A stretch of 64,000 nt of DNA from Acanthopleura granulata. Taxonomy: Eukaryota; Mollusca; Polyplacophora; Chitonida; Chitonidae. The position numbers and the translations under genes were made by a program. This document shows, piece after piece, positions 44,516-58,000 of the stretch; the first letter of the stretch is position 1, and every line of letters begins with the position of its first letter. Location: the NCBI GenBank assembly GCA_016165875.1, contig JABBOT010000002.1, positions 27,728,265 to 27,792,264 of the forward strand. Reading direction: 5' to 3'. The notes beneath the pieces are model-generated. The model saw only the letters and a list, made by a program, of their open reading frames with translations, did not search any database and was not told where the DNA came from.

Positions 44516-46002
44516 TTAGACCTGTCTGTTTATTTATGATGGTGGAAATATATTACATGTTTTGCATTTGAGTAAACGGTTTTTATATACTAAAATACAG
44601 CTGTTCGCAATCACCAAATGGGAGGTTGCTACATGCAGTGGTAATCGAGGTCGACAAAATGGAATTTGGGGTCAAATTTATCCCCGACAATGACATTGAT
44701 GCTGAACTCTTTGGGTTTGACCTTGAATCAAATTCAAGGCCACAATACTATAGCGGTTGCTAAAAGAGGTTTGTTCACCTATGGTCTTGCCATACAAGTA
44801 TTATGAATCGGAAGTAGATTTTTTTATCTGATTGAATGATTATATGTCACGATAGCGATAATTAAGCTATATGACATAATAATACTACAATGAATAAAAT
44901 ATGACAACAAGAAAATCAGAGCTCGATGTCAGCGTTTCCAAGCCCTACTTTAAGTCAGATATGCATATCATATACCGTATAATACTACAATTTACATCAT
45001 GTCATTATACCAGCAGAACTTAGATCAAACATCATGCATTGTGTTGTTATGAATATGAGTGTCTATCTATATTACCATACTTTGTACACAGCATGTCTTT
45101 AGAATACTGATAGCGAAAAACTCAGTGGTGTGAAGTCTTCAGCAATGGAGCTGAATTAAATGGGAAAATGTGACGGGCTAGAAGCATGGGGCACATAGGC
45201 CTAATATTGAAAGCTTTGTTTTGAAAGCCAAAAACAACGAATCTGAAAAAGTGCCATCGACAGGGCATAACTGGGATGTAAATCAATTCTTCAGCTTTGT
45301 CATTTTTTTTTTTGGTTTCCTTTTTATTAAATAATAACAATACATATATAATATAAAAGGAAACCCACAAAATGACAAAGTTGAAGAACTGAATTGTATT
45401 CATAAGTTTTGTATGTCTTGTAGGACGTCGCCAAGATTAGATCTATGTAATAGCCTAGGTCTGCATTATTTTTTTTAGAAAGCCGTGGATTTGGCCAAAA
45501 TGATGCCCCGGTAGGGGCGTAGTACTTAGAGAAAAGCATGTTGAAGTAGGCCCATTATGCCTGCTGATATTATGAGCGTACCAAATTAAACTCCAAAAGA
45601 ATTAATGTTCAACTTAATCCAAAAGTAATCGTAGCCGATTATCTTCGAGGAGAGCTATTATATATGGGCCTACTCTACCCGTCGTAGCCTAGCTATATTG
45701 AGTGAAATATTCTTAAGCATGGCGCTAAGCAACATTCAGATTAATAAGTTAATAATTTTTATGTCCTGGTCTGAAAAAAAAGAAGATATGTCATGAAACT
45801 ATGTGGAAATGTTAAGGCTGCGTAGCCTTTTGCTCGAGACACGTTGATACTTAGCGAGGCCATCACTTGTACTCAGACAACGGCGCGCACGATGAACTCT
45901 CCGGTGAAAGGAGGTGAAACTTTAATTCGCACGCAGCATCGACAAAAGTTTTGATCTGCAGATGGATGTGGCTGTCTACTCTGTCAGTTTCACAAGAGCA
46001 TC

Positions 46003-49000
46003 ATGATTGAGGGTTATGGGCCTGTCACCCAAACACTACTGGGGACCCTTTTTACGTGGGGCTTGACAGCTTTGGGTGCTGGTTTGGTGTTCGTTTTTCA
46101 GAGCGGGCAGGTGGGTTTTGGAGGATTTTGATAACAACAACGGCGCTTTTGACTGTGACACAGTGACACGTTGTAGGGCAAAAACTGTATCTGTCATCAT
46201 ACAGGGTTCGAATGGTACATCTAGTGAGATAGGTGATCGAAATGCGATGGGCCTTTATTATGCTTGTGAATCAAGAAGTATTTATTCTGTAGCCAGTTGA
46301 ATTCTACAGCTGAGTTAAATTCAATATTCAAGACCTGTGTTCAAAAATTTTTGATAGCTAACTGCCTCAGCGTTTAATCATCGTATGGCTTCCAGGCACT
46401 AAAATAAAAACGGTGAAAGTTAAAAATATAAAAGAAACATAGGCTGACTCTGTAGATAAGGCCATTTACCTTATAATACACAATGGCTCAAAATAATGAC
46501 CCAGAGCCCTCCCACTGATGCAGCTGCAGTGAGTTCAAGACCAGCTCAAGCTGGCTTCCTCTCCAGCTGTACGTGGGAAAGTCTGCCAGCAACCTGCAGA
46601 TGGTTGTGGGTTTCCCCTGGGGTCTGCCCGGTTTCCTCTCACCATAATGCTGGCTGCCATCATATAAGTGAAATATTCTTGAGTACGGCTTAAAACACCA
46701 ATCAAATAAATAAATAATTATAATACAGAACTTATTTCACAGTTAGAATTATTGTACCATATATTTTGGCTAAGCTGTGCTAAATTTCCTCTTTCCCGGT
46801 ACACGTGCAAGTCATTGTGGCAATACAAGTGAACAAAGTGAGACTCACCTGTGTAGTCTCCACGATGTACAAATGTGTGCAAATGCCAAATGATCAAGAT
46901 TTCAGCACATTCTTTGCCTTTTTTACTCACTGAAGAACCTTGCGCTAAATTTGAATGACAATAGCTGTCCACAAACAGGAATGACATCGGCCATGTTTGG
47001 CCATTTACACCAAATAGTGCCAACTCCAATTGACTGCTACAACACGCGACAATCATCCGCGTTGAAAGAAAGACTTAAAAACAACCATTTGTGAGGTAAG
47101 TAACGTTCCCATAACTTTGGCACTTTCGAGCCAACAGAAAGTGCCATAACACTGACTGGTGGCTCAAAACTGTGATGTTGGATGCAAATACAAAAGGCCA
47201 AACTGGTGGACAATATATTTGCATATGCCAGGTATCTCACCTGTAACTGGTATCGGATTACAGATGGATGTTTGTAGGTCACTGGAAGCCATAATCATTC
47301 ATGTGAGAAATTGACTCGGTCCATTCTGCAGAGCACTGAGCTGAACCAACTTGGCCTTCAAATTGACCCCAAAACAGCAAGACACGTTGATTTCTTGCTT
47401 TGATCGGAAAGAATAATACCTGTAGTACCACCCTTGCAAATATAAATCCATTTCCGAGTCGAAATGTTGAAATCAAAAGAAATATGTACAGTCTTTATAA
47501 AGACTGGAGTGGTCCTTTGTTCATTGCTGACCCATTTTTTCGGATGTTCATTCTCAGTAGGGAACTCTTCAGTGAATTGACGTTACTCTACCATGTGATA
47601 GCACACAGTCTTCACTACAGCCATATTTCCTTCTTGTTCTTTAACAGGGCTTGAAATGAGCTGTGAATGATCGTTCAGGTTACAGGGAGGTTATATGACA
47701 ACTTAATACTGAGAAAGATTTTTCGTTTGCTGACTAAAACTGACAGAAAAAAAAACAAACAATTAAAAGAAAGTACCATACAATGAGAGGAGATTGGCTT
47801 TGTTATGTGTGGATAATTTATTTCCCGTGCGAAACCAGTTTTTGTTATTCCCCATGATTATGCAGTGTACACGGATATATGATAGTCCATCCAGATGGAC
47901 TTGTGTTATTTCGAAATTTTGATTCATCCCAACACCAGAGCTCCATCACCAGAGCTCAACAAAATCGCTGCAGATTTCAGAACTTGAAGTTGATGGAACT
48001 GCTCTCAGCTAGGTCCGCACTTGTGTATTGCTAACCTATATTCAGAAAGGAAATACGTTTTTATGTCCTTCTCGGCTGTATTATGAAGATTGAAGTTGTG
48101 TCTTCAGACAACAATGAAAACATTATAGTTTTCAAGATGTTTTCAATGTCAGAACAGTTACATTTCAAATCAAGAGTAGGCCTACATCACGTTAGTTTTC
48201 GACATAGTGGTTAATGGTGAGCCATTTGACAAGGATAGTCAATGGAGATTTTTGAGAATCCGCTGGAAACAACACGTGTTGCGATAAATGAGTTTTAAAA
48301 TAAAGCACCATCTGCAAGTCCATCTGCATGTTGACAGACTAGATGTATGGAAGGTATACGTTGTGTTGCCGTGCGCCCTGTATAGGTAGCATACAGCTGA
48401 TTTATTAGGCTACTTATAATTCAACCTAGTTGCAATTAATTCGGTAATTAATTTTAAGAAGTTTAGTTAAGGTTGATTCACACCATGCTTTTTTTACTGA
48501 TTTTTCATTTTCTATTTTTTTATTTTTATGTGAATTTACAATCAGAGGCTGTCTTCGAATTGTAAGAAATATTTTCATTCAAGTCAGTGCTCTGCGTGGA
48601 CCAGATTTTATTTCAGTTTTAACATTATTTACTGAAAGACAACATAAGGAATGTAACATGACCCTGAATAATGCATATTACCAGATGACATAGGCAGGGT
48701 TACATTGGTTTCATTATCATAACCAATCCCTGTAACCTAATTGGTCACAGGTGATCAAAATGCTGTAACCTACGTATAGGTCACTGCTACAAGGTCATAT
48801 TTCAAGCCCTGAGTAGCACATATTGGCAGACTTCATATGCAACAAAATGTACCGACCTGTCAATACTAACATGAACTGCTTACAGCGACGATATTGCCCT
48901 CACCATCATACATTTTGCATAGGAGTAAAACCAATTTTTTTAACACCTATTCCTTATCAGCCATCTCTCCCATCAGGCTAAGGCTTCACTGTTTCAGAGT

Positions 49001-52000
49001 TATTGAGCACCGCGTAAAACACCAATCAAATAAATAAATAACAAATGAATACATTTAAAACACATTGTTATGTTGAAATAGAATTCAAGCAAGCAGTTTT
49101 CAATGCCAACTTGCCCTGAAGGCAAGCACCTTAAAAAGTCATGTTGTCCCATTGTCCAAGTACTTACTTTGTTATCAAGCATAATTTTGGGTGCAACTTT
49201 GTGTTTCAGAGAAAAATACTTGATGGGAGTCTAGGGTTTGCAGCTGGAGTAAGTATGACATGTCATTGTTCAACTTCCATGACGTTAAAGGAGAAGACAA
49301 GGGAAGTATTGGGGAATTTGTGGTAAAAGAATATGGATTGAAGATTTAAAAACGATCATTAGATTTTTTTAGTTGAGAGAAAACAAATTTTAAGGTATGT
49401 CATAACACATACTCCATCATGAATAATAAATACCTTCATGTAAAAGGGTGTGTAACTGTGAAAATACTGTGTTTGTTGACCTTTTCCATCACCAGTATAA
49501 AGCCACAGCTGTGTGCCTGACTATGAAATTTGTCGCTTTTACCTAGAGGGATTGAAACTTCAAATGGATCTGCATATGGGATGGTTAATTGCTCTCTCGC
49601 CTTGAGAGCAACTGCCTTCAGTTGAAAAAACATTGCCACGGAACTGCTGACAGACCTACAAGACAGGAGTGAAAGTAGTCTGGTGGGTGACTACACCAGC
49701 TGTAGTTTCACACCTGGCTTTACAGCCATTCAGTAATCCGATTAAAGTCTTGGCATTTACTGAAACTTCAAATTGTTCCAGTATTAATCCTTCAGGAGGC
49801 GAGCCTGTGGCAGTGAGTAAAGAATAGCATTTTGTGCTGTCAAAGTAACACTCATGCGGAAGTAAAATTTGATCAACAACAACAACGTTACACATCATGT
49901 GAAATCAGAATTATATAGGCACAACGAAATGTAACGTCTGCTATTGTTCATTTAAAATCCTTTAGTTTTGCTTGTACTGACATAATAAGCAAAATCTTAA
50001 ACCTAAAACACACTGTGATTTACACTCGAACAAATAATGGCATGTATATTTCTTGTAAAAAATCCTTGTTTGGTTACCGTTTTACATATTGACGTCATTT
50101 CAAATTTAAGCTTAAATCTGACGAGGAAATACACCACATATTTTTAAGGGACATGATTTTGGTCGCTTTATATATACAATGACAGGTTCAAAAACACTGT
50201 CTTGACAAGTTTTGGCGTCAAATGTATTGCCTGTGGTTGTTTATATTTCAAGTGAATCCTCAGCATATGATGACAGGGCAGTGGTAACTGGTGAAATCCC
50301 ACATGCACAGACCTGGGTGAAAACAATCTGTCTTTCCAATCATCTGCCCGTTAATAAATCGTAGGCTTTTATCAGCTTCTGTATCGGTTGTTGGTCAACC
50401 TATTTCGTACATCTGACCTTGTAAATGGACGATTTTCAAGAATTTTCAGGCCCCGTAGAAATTTATTAAGATAAGACAACACAATCTTTTAATTCACTGG
50501 AAGCAGGGCATGATCATCAGAAGTCCTCAACACCTGACGGCTCAGGCCATGTCCATGCAGGGCCTCAAGACACCATATGAGCCAGTCGGTGCTTTTTTTT
50601 TACTTTACTTTTTTTTATGTGAAAAAATTTAGACAAACATTCACACTGCACAGTAAAATATTCAGATTAGGGCACTCGACCTCAGTCTGTGCAAGAATGT
50701 CACATCCACCAAAGCACGCAAATATGCAGTATGGGTTTCTTACATATAGTATGTCCGATCACATATATAGGCCGGTATACTGGAATGGACTCGGGTGTAT
50801 TGTCCAGATATGTAAGTAGCTATACATTTTTAAGAATGAAGATTCTTAGTCTTCCAGGTAAGCAATACAGTGTAAATAAAATATGAGACTGATCCGCTGG
50901 AATATCTTTTTGTATACTTAAGCACTAACATTGCGGGGATAACCTGTCACGTTTAACAGAGTAAATGGAGAATTTTCAAACAGTACTCTATCCGAACAGT
51001 TTTCAGACTCACACACAAACTTAGAAACTCACTTGTACATCCCAAAGATAAACCAGACAAAGGAAAAGAGAGTGGTTTAGTTTATGGAATTGTATTCGAT
51101 GGTTCGTCTTGCAATGAATCCTACATAGGCGAAACTCAACAACCATTATGTAATAGAATGAAACAACACAGGAAGCCTTCATCTGACGGCAACGACTCAG
51201 TGTTCAAACACTTATGTAATTCGAACCAAAGCATCTGTATTGAAAATATCAAAGTTCTTAGCTGAGAGCCTTGGTGGTTTGAACGAGGGTTTAAAGGGGG
51301 TATTTTGGTCCCTGTTAATAACCCTACACTTAAGTCGTAATGGGCGTTACGATATAAGCTATCCCACACTGGCCTTAGAAAATATCACAAAAAGTTTAAT
51401 TTAAGTCTGGTTTTTTCTTAATCAGGTTGCCTTGCATATGTACTATATCTATACGGGTTTCAGATAAGAGTTTTCTGGTGGTACCTTATTTATTTATTTA
51501 ATTACTGTTAATTTATTTGTTTATTTATTTAATTTGTTTATTTATTTATCTATTTATTTTTAATTAAATCTTTCTTTACTTGTCTGGAAAGCTTTGTGCA
51601 TTTAAAAAGACTTGATCCTTAAGTTGTTCTACCAGCCTTCATGTTGTTTCGCTGAATTGTTCTCACCTATCTGAAAAAAGTGTTGTATTCATGCAAATTG
51701 TAAGGCGACCTGTAAAGTAGGCCCTGTGTATATATACACTCATTTCCTCAGAGGAAACACTTGCTCTGTTGAAGGTGATAGGTTATCACCACAATGTTAG
51801 TGCTTAAATATACAAAAAGTTCCTCCAGTAGATCAGTTTCATATTTTGTTTTATTTAGCTATACATATAACACACACTTGGGAAGCATTTCACCAGTGGA
51901 ATCCTTCTTCTCGATTCTTCAGATTTATTTCATATAGTGTAGATTGGCAATCTTTACTGACCGCAGATTTGCACAGTGATGTTTTGATGTAGCGCTGTGT

Positions 52001-55000
52001 GGTACCCGTCAGATACAGGATTCGTTTATTTCGTTTAAACCAAATGGAAAAGTGAAGGATACAGTCTTCACTCAGTTCTCTCCAGAAAATAATAATGTTA
52101 AACTGTGTAACAGGCCAAGAGTTTCGCAATTCATCATTGACAAAAAATAGAAAACAACACAGCCTGGAAGTCTTCTGAATGTGTGTATTTCTGCCTTATA
52201 TCTTGACTCAGACTGACCATGCAAAGTCTATGCCGCCACTTCACTCGCGAGAGTGCGTCTATGCACACCGCCTCCAGTTAGTTGACACATGCTGACTATG
52301 CGGACCTCACATGTTGCGACACTAGGCGTCCAGTTGTTGTAATGAGAGCCATTAACCTCCATTTGTGCACTATTCAGCGTCTGTGATGGGATTCCCCCAC
52401 AGCCCCAAACTGTGTTTTGCCAAATTTCATTGGAGTTTGTCACGCATTAGAGTCACTCAGGTGATCGAAAAGGTCCATGAAATACAGTAGTTTTGATCAA
52501 TCAAAACATAGGATTATGTAAGGCCTTATTAGTGGATATGACATGAATTGGGGCCTTAAATCATTACCATTGTGTCTTTTGAATGTACATAACCTTACTC
52601 ATATAGGCTCTGCGGATGCAAATTCAATTCAGTGAGGAACTGTTGGCTGCTGCCCTTTTTTGGGAGTCTGCTACCATCACAAGGCCTCATTGCTACAGTA
52701 CAAACCTTTCCTTGAGGCACACTGCCACCATCACAGTGTCTCATTGCTACAGTACAAACTATTCCTTCAGGCACTCTGACACCATCACAATGTCTCATTT
52801 CTACAGTACAAACCGTTCCTTGAGGCACACTGCCACCATCACAGTGTCTCATTGCTACAGTACATACCGTACCTTGAGGCACACTGGCACCATCACAATG
52901 TCTCATTTCTACAGTACAAACCGTTCCTTGAGGCACACTGCCACCATCACAGTGTCTCATTGCTACAGTACAAACCATTCCTTCAGGCACTCTGACACCA
53001 TCACAATGAGTCTTTGCTACAGTACAAACCGTTCCTTGAGGCACACTGGCACCATCACAATGTCTCATTGCTACAGTGCAAACTGTTCCTTGAGGCACAC
53101 GGCCACCATCACAATGTCTCATTGCTACAGTACAAACCGTTCCTTGAGGCACACTGGCACCATCACAATGTCTCATTTCTACAGTACAAACCGTTCCTTG
53201 AGGCATACTGGCACCATCACAATGTCTCATTGCTACAGTACAAACCTTTCCTTGAGGCACACTGGCACCATCACAATGTCTCATTGCTACAGTGTAAACT
53301 GTTCCTTGAGGCACACGGCCACCATCACAATGTCTCATTGCTACAGTACAAAGCATTCCTTGAGGCACACTGGCACCATCACAATGTCTCATTGCTACAG
53401 TACAAACCATTCCTTAAGACACACTGACGCCATCACAATGTCTCATTGCTACAGTACAAACCATTCCTTAAGACACACTGACGCCATCACAATGTCTCAT
53501 TGCTACAGTACCAACCTTGCCTTGCCATTAATTGACCCCTGCAACATCCACAATCTACTTCTCTGCAGGCTAAACACACACACTGGCATTTGAAGGTCAT
53601 TCCGTCCACGTTATGATGAAAGTCTTACGAAAGGTTAGTTGTGGGGAGCGAGACAGATAAAAGTTTGTCGTCATTACCAGAAATAGTGTATTTTACTACA
53701 TGCACTTGGTAGAGTCATCAAGGAGGATATGTCTTACAGACTGACAATATGTTCTTCTTGACAGGTGATGACAGCAGCCTCTTACTGGAGCCTGCTGGCC
53801 CCAGCCATAGAGATGGCAGAGCACTCGGGTCTGTATGGCCAGGAGGGACAGTGGGCTTTTCTGCCGGTCGCTGTGGGCTTTACCTTGGGTGCAGTGTTTG
53901 TCTATATGGCAGACATGTTAATGCCTTATTTGGTAAGGATACTTGAGGAGAATTGGTTTCATAGATTTGTGGGAATTGTTGTTAGAAGTAAGATTTGTTA
54001 TGTTTGTTAAACCCATTTCTCTAGTGTCATTAAATGTAACTACAGGTAGTCATATAGTAAGGCCATCCCTTAGTTAGTTTGTTGGGGGTAACTCAACCCT
54101 ATAGCCAAAGGTAGGGCCGTTTGATAGGGAAATATTTTGTTTTCACTCTTGCTAGTGAAATGTATAAGGATTTTGAAGAAATTAATGTGGACAGAAAAAC
54201 AGAAATTGCATCTAAAGCCCAATGAAAAATTTTGGTTGGGTTACCCGCAACAAATGACAGGGACTGTCACAATTGTGTGAAATGCTGCATGTATTCAATG
54301 TTTGTTAGTTTTTATGCATTTTGGATTTATTAAAAGTGTGTTTCTGAAGATGATTTGATGAAACCAAAATGTAGAAACCAAGACAAACTGAGCTGTGATG
54401 ATAGTTTACTATATCAAACTGTTGATTGGGAAATAACTATACATAGTCATTTTCGTCAGTGTTAACAAATATATTGATAAAACTAGTGTAAAGTGTACAC
54501 CAGTTTGCTGTATGATCTTCTTGTCTGTAGTTATGCATGTTAATAATACAAAATTTGTCCACCCAGGTAATGACGTCCAGTGCATGAGTGAAGCTTTCTA
54601 GAGTCTGGCATTACATATCAATCAAATAAATAAATACATAATGATTGTCTTTATCAGCATACTTGCAGATATAGTATTAGTCTATGTTATGCTTGAACAC
54701 GAGGTCATGTTTTGTAGTAATAGTGATAGGAGATTGTGGCCATTTGTAAGTGACACTTGTGTCCATAATTTGTGTCTATCAGTCCTCAGGAGTCACTCCG
54801 ACAAGTCTAGCGTTGTCTGTAGAACAGAATCCCAAGCTTTTGAAGGATGGTGACATTCCCTACGAGGTGTCTGTACAGGGCGATGGACCAGAGACCACGG
54901 GTAAGGACAGCCCTGTCCCCTCAGTCCCAGGCTGTGGGGATGGAGATGTGGGTAGTGGTGGGTGAGGAAGAAAACTGTCTAAAACCAGGACATCCCTGAC

Positions 55001-58000
55001 CCCTCAATCTCTGCCTGGTATGGAATGTGGGTAGTGGTGGGTAAGGAAACTCTCTAAAGTAAGGACAGCCCTGAACCCCTAGTCTCTGGCTGGTAATGAC
55101 AAGAATGTGGGTAGGGGGAGTGAGGAAGCTGCCTGAAGTAAGGACAGCCCTGTCCCCACAGTCTCTGGCTGGTAATGACAGGAACGTGGGTAGGGGGAGT
55201 GAGGAAGCTGCCTGAAGTAAGGACAGCCCTCTCCCCACAGTCTCTGGCTGGTAATGACAGGAACGTGGGTAGGGGGAGTGAGGAAGCTGTCTGAAGTCAG
55301 GACATTCCTGACCCCTCCGTCTCTGGCTGGTATGGACAGGAATGTGGGTAGTGGTGGGTAAGGAAACTCTCTAAAGTAAGGACAGCCCTGAACCCCCAGT
55401 CTCTGGCTGGTAATGACAGGAACGTGGGTAGGGGGAGTGAGGAAGCTGTCTGAAGTCAGGACAGCCCTGAACCCCCAGTCTCTGGCTGGTAATGACAAGA
55501 ATGTGGGTAGGGGGAGTGAGGAAGCTGTCTGAAGTCAGGACATTCCTGACCCCTCCGTCTCTGGCTGGTAATGACAGGAACGTGGGTAGGGGGAGTGAGG
55601 AAGCTGTCTGAAGTCAGGACATTCCTGACCCCTCCGTCTCTGGCTGGTATGGACAGGAATGTGGGTAGTGGTGGGTAAGGAAACTCTCTAAAGTAAGGAC
55701 AGCCCTGAACCCCCAGTCTCTGGCTGGTAATGACAAGAATGTGGGTAGGGGGAGTGAGGAAGCTGCCTGAAGTAAGGACAGCCCTGTCCCCACAGTCTCT
55801 GGCTGGTAATGACAGGAATGTGGGTAGTGGTGGGTGAGGAAGAAAACTGTCTAAAACCAGGACATCCCTGACCCCTCAATCTCTGGCTGGTATGGACAGG
55901 AATGTGGGTAGTGGTGGGTAAGGAAACTCTCTAAAGTAAGGACAGCCCTGAACCCCCAGTCTCTGGCTGGTAATGACGAGAATGTGGGTAGGGGGAGTGA
56001 GGAAGCTGCCTGAAGTAAGGACAGCCCTGTCCCCACAGTCTCTGGCTGGTAATGACAGGAACATGGGTAGGGGGAGTGAGGAAGCTGTCTGAAGTCAGGA
56101 CATTCTTGACCCCTCCGTCTCTGGCTGGTATGGACAGGAATGTGGGTAGTGGTGGGTAAGGAAACTCTCTAAAGTAAGGACAGCCCTGAACCCCCAGTCT
56201 CTGGCTGGTAATGACAGGAATGTGGGTAGGGGGAGTGAGGAAGCTGCCTGAAGTAAGGACAGCCCTGTCCCCACAGTCTCTGGCTGGTAATGACAGGAAC
56301 GTGGGTAGTGGTGGGTGAGGAAGAAAACTGTCTAAAACCAGGACATCCCTGACCCCTCAATCTCTGCCTGGTATGGACAGGAATGTGGGTAGTGGTGGGT
56401 AAGGAAACTCTCTAAAGGAAGCTGCCTAAAGTAAGGACAACCCTGATCCCTCAGCTGGTAAGAGCAGGAATGAAAAAGGAAGTATCAGGAGTGAGGAAAA
56501 AAATTATCTAAATTAGGGCACCAAAAACAAGGTAGTTTCCATTGAAGGCTCTGCATGTGTTTGTAAGAGCAATCCCTCGCTGTGATGAAACTCAGAGGTT
56601 CCTACCCTTCTCATCCAGCTGCAGCCTGATGTCAGGAGGATTATCAAGTACATGATCATGTGCAGTGGTTCCCTTGAGCTCCGCCACGTTTTCTCTCTTC
56701 CATAAACCTGGCTGCGTTATGTGAGCGAAATGAGTAATTTGAATACAATGTAAAATGCTAATCACAAGATAAATTTATTCTTTTAGTTATAATAATAGTG
56801 GTACCTCGAGGATGTGCAAGATTTTAAATGAGTAGAGAAAAATACGATGACATGTACTTCATAATTAGAGCAAATGTGTGAAGGGAGATAAAAACCAAGC
56901 AGAGTTAAAATGTTTTGAGTGAAGCATTGGTTGTAAGCAGGCTCCCCAGTGCACTCCCACTGCTAACTGTTGACAAGATTTTACATGTTTGTGATTGACC
57001 ATTTGTGTATTTATCGAGTAATGCTCTAGATTATGCAGAGTACTTTCTCTGGCCAGTGGTCAGTCGAAAAACACCCAAGCACACCGCAATGACCCAGGAG
57101 CCTCCCATCAATGCAGTCGATGTGAGTTCAAGTCCAGCGTCATGCTGACTTCCTCTCTGGCTGTACATGGGAAGGTCTGCCAGTAACCTGCAGATACTCG
57201 TGGGTTTCTCCTGGGCTCTGTGCTTTTTCTTCCCACCATAATGCTGACAGCTGCCGTATAAGTGAAATATTCTTGAGTACAACATAAAACAGCAATCAAA
57301 TAAAGAAATTTTCTTGCAAAGTGGTCTGGAGAGATACACTCGACTACAAACCATTGACCAATCAAGATGTCAGTAAGGTTCAGTTGGTCGGAGCAGTAAG
57401 TTAGAAAGTCGTGTGTTGCTAGATGTGATATTTGCATGGTTTTCTCCACCCGGAAATTATTTGCAAGGCTTCCTCCACCCAGGAATATTTACATGGTGTC
57501 CTCCACCCAGGAACTGTACAGCAGTGATTATCAAATTTTAATAAGCACTTTGAACCTGGAAAGTAGAAAATTTTATCTATTCATACTTCGTTATATCTGT
57601 TAACTTACCTATGTTTCCATCTCTGGCAGTTTATCGTTCTGTAGAAGATTATACTAACACTAAGCGACGCCGCCCCCAGTCCTGGCAAGAAGAAACCTCA
57701 AACCACAGCGAGTCAAACTCTATAGAAGACAAACAAGAGAGTTTGTCAACCAGTCAGTCTGTCAGCTGGAAAAGGATATTTTTGTTAATTATAGCCATCA
57801 CAATTCATAACATTCCAGGTAAGATGTTGAAATCTAGCAGATTTAATAATGTGCATTTTCAAAAAGTTGAAAACAAGAATAAGTGTAAATCCTTTGATAT
57901 TGAGACATTTCAGACTTAATAAGATTTAGCTTTAGACATAATTTGAAATATTTTGTGAATTGAGGATATGTTTGAGTTGAAGAAGAATATAAATATTTAT

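Larger units (their letters stand above)
31558..44900. repeat. Tandem segmental duplication, unit 3 (KirA3-KirB3-ParB3)
   Basis: Same order as the other units. It resembles unit 1 from KirA to about 38.4 kb and unit 2 around KirB and its 3' side. Similarity stops near 44900, where sequence leading to the zinc-transporter locus begins. Confidence 0.9.
43966..46002. other. Intergenic stretch between unit 3 and the ZIP11 gene
   Basis: It holds a 55-bp insertion with target-site duplication (44072-44150), a minus SINE-like copy (44348-44515), the end of unit 3 near 44900, and then about 1.1 kb of unique AT-rich DNA before the ZIP11 start. No clear promoter element is visible. Confidence 0.5.
49249..53764. 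other. ZIP11 intron 2
   Basis: About 4.5 kb. It holds the Penelope-like relic (50873-51858) and the 54-bp minisatellite (52650-53520). The remainder is AT-rich without supported genes; 51485-51575 is a TTTA-rich low-complexity tract. Confidence 0.6.
54901..57629. other. ZIP11 intron 4
   Basis: About 2.7 kb. The first 1.5 kb is the 79-bp minisatellite. A degenerate SINE is likely at about 56590-56780, and a clearer plus copy is at 57080-57305. Three short direct repeats around CCTCCACCCAGGAA follow at 57440-57515. Confidence 0.6.

Noticed and set aside
45122..45539. Minus-strand frames of 70-93 codons before ZIP11
   Set aside because: AT-rich, K/N/F/Y-biased peptides with no recognisable motif; expected by chance.
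46718..47476. Consecutive minus frames in ZIP11 intron 1
   Set aside because: No motif, no splice logic connecting them, and one overlaps a SINE tail.
52650..53520. CRISPR-like array
   Set aside because: Units are contiguous without unique spacers, and the host is an animal.
52595..53593. Long frames of 271 and 325 codons on both strands
   Set aside because: Both are read-through of the 54-bp minisatellite in a ZIP11 intron; the peptides are pure 18-residue repeats.
54921..56360. Minus-strand frames with periodic P/S-rich peptides
   Set aside because: Products of the 79-bp minisatellite; no start context, splice support or non-repeat domain.
57080..57150. tRNA gene
   Set aside because: The B-box-like GTGAGTTCAAGTCC belongs to the tRNA-derived head of a SINE-like element; no cloverleaf can be drawn.
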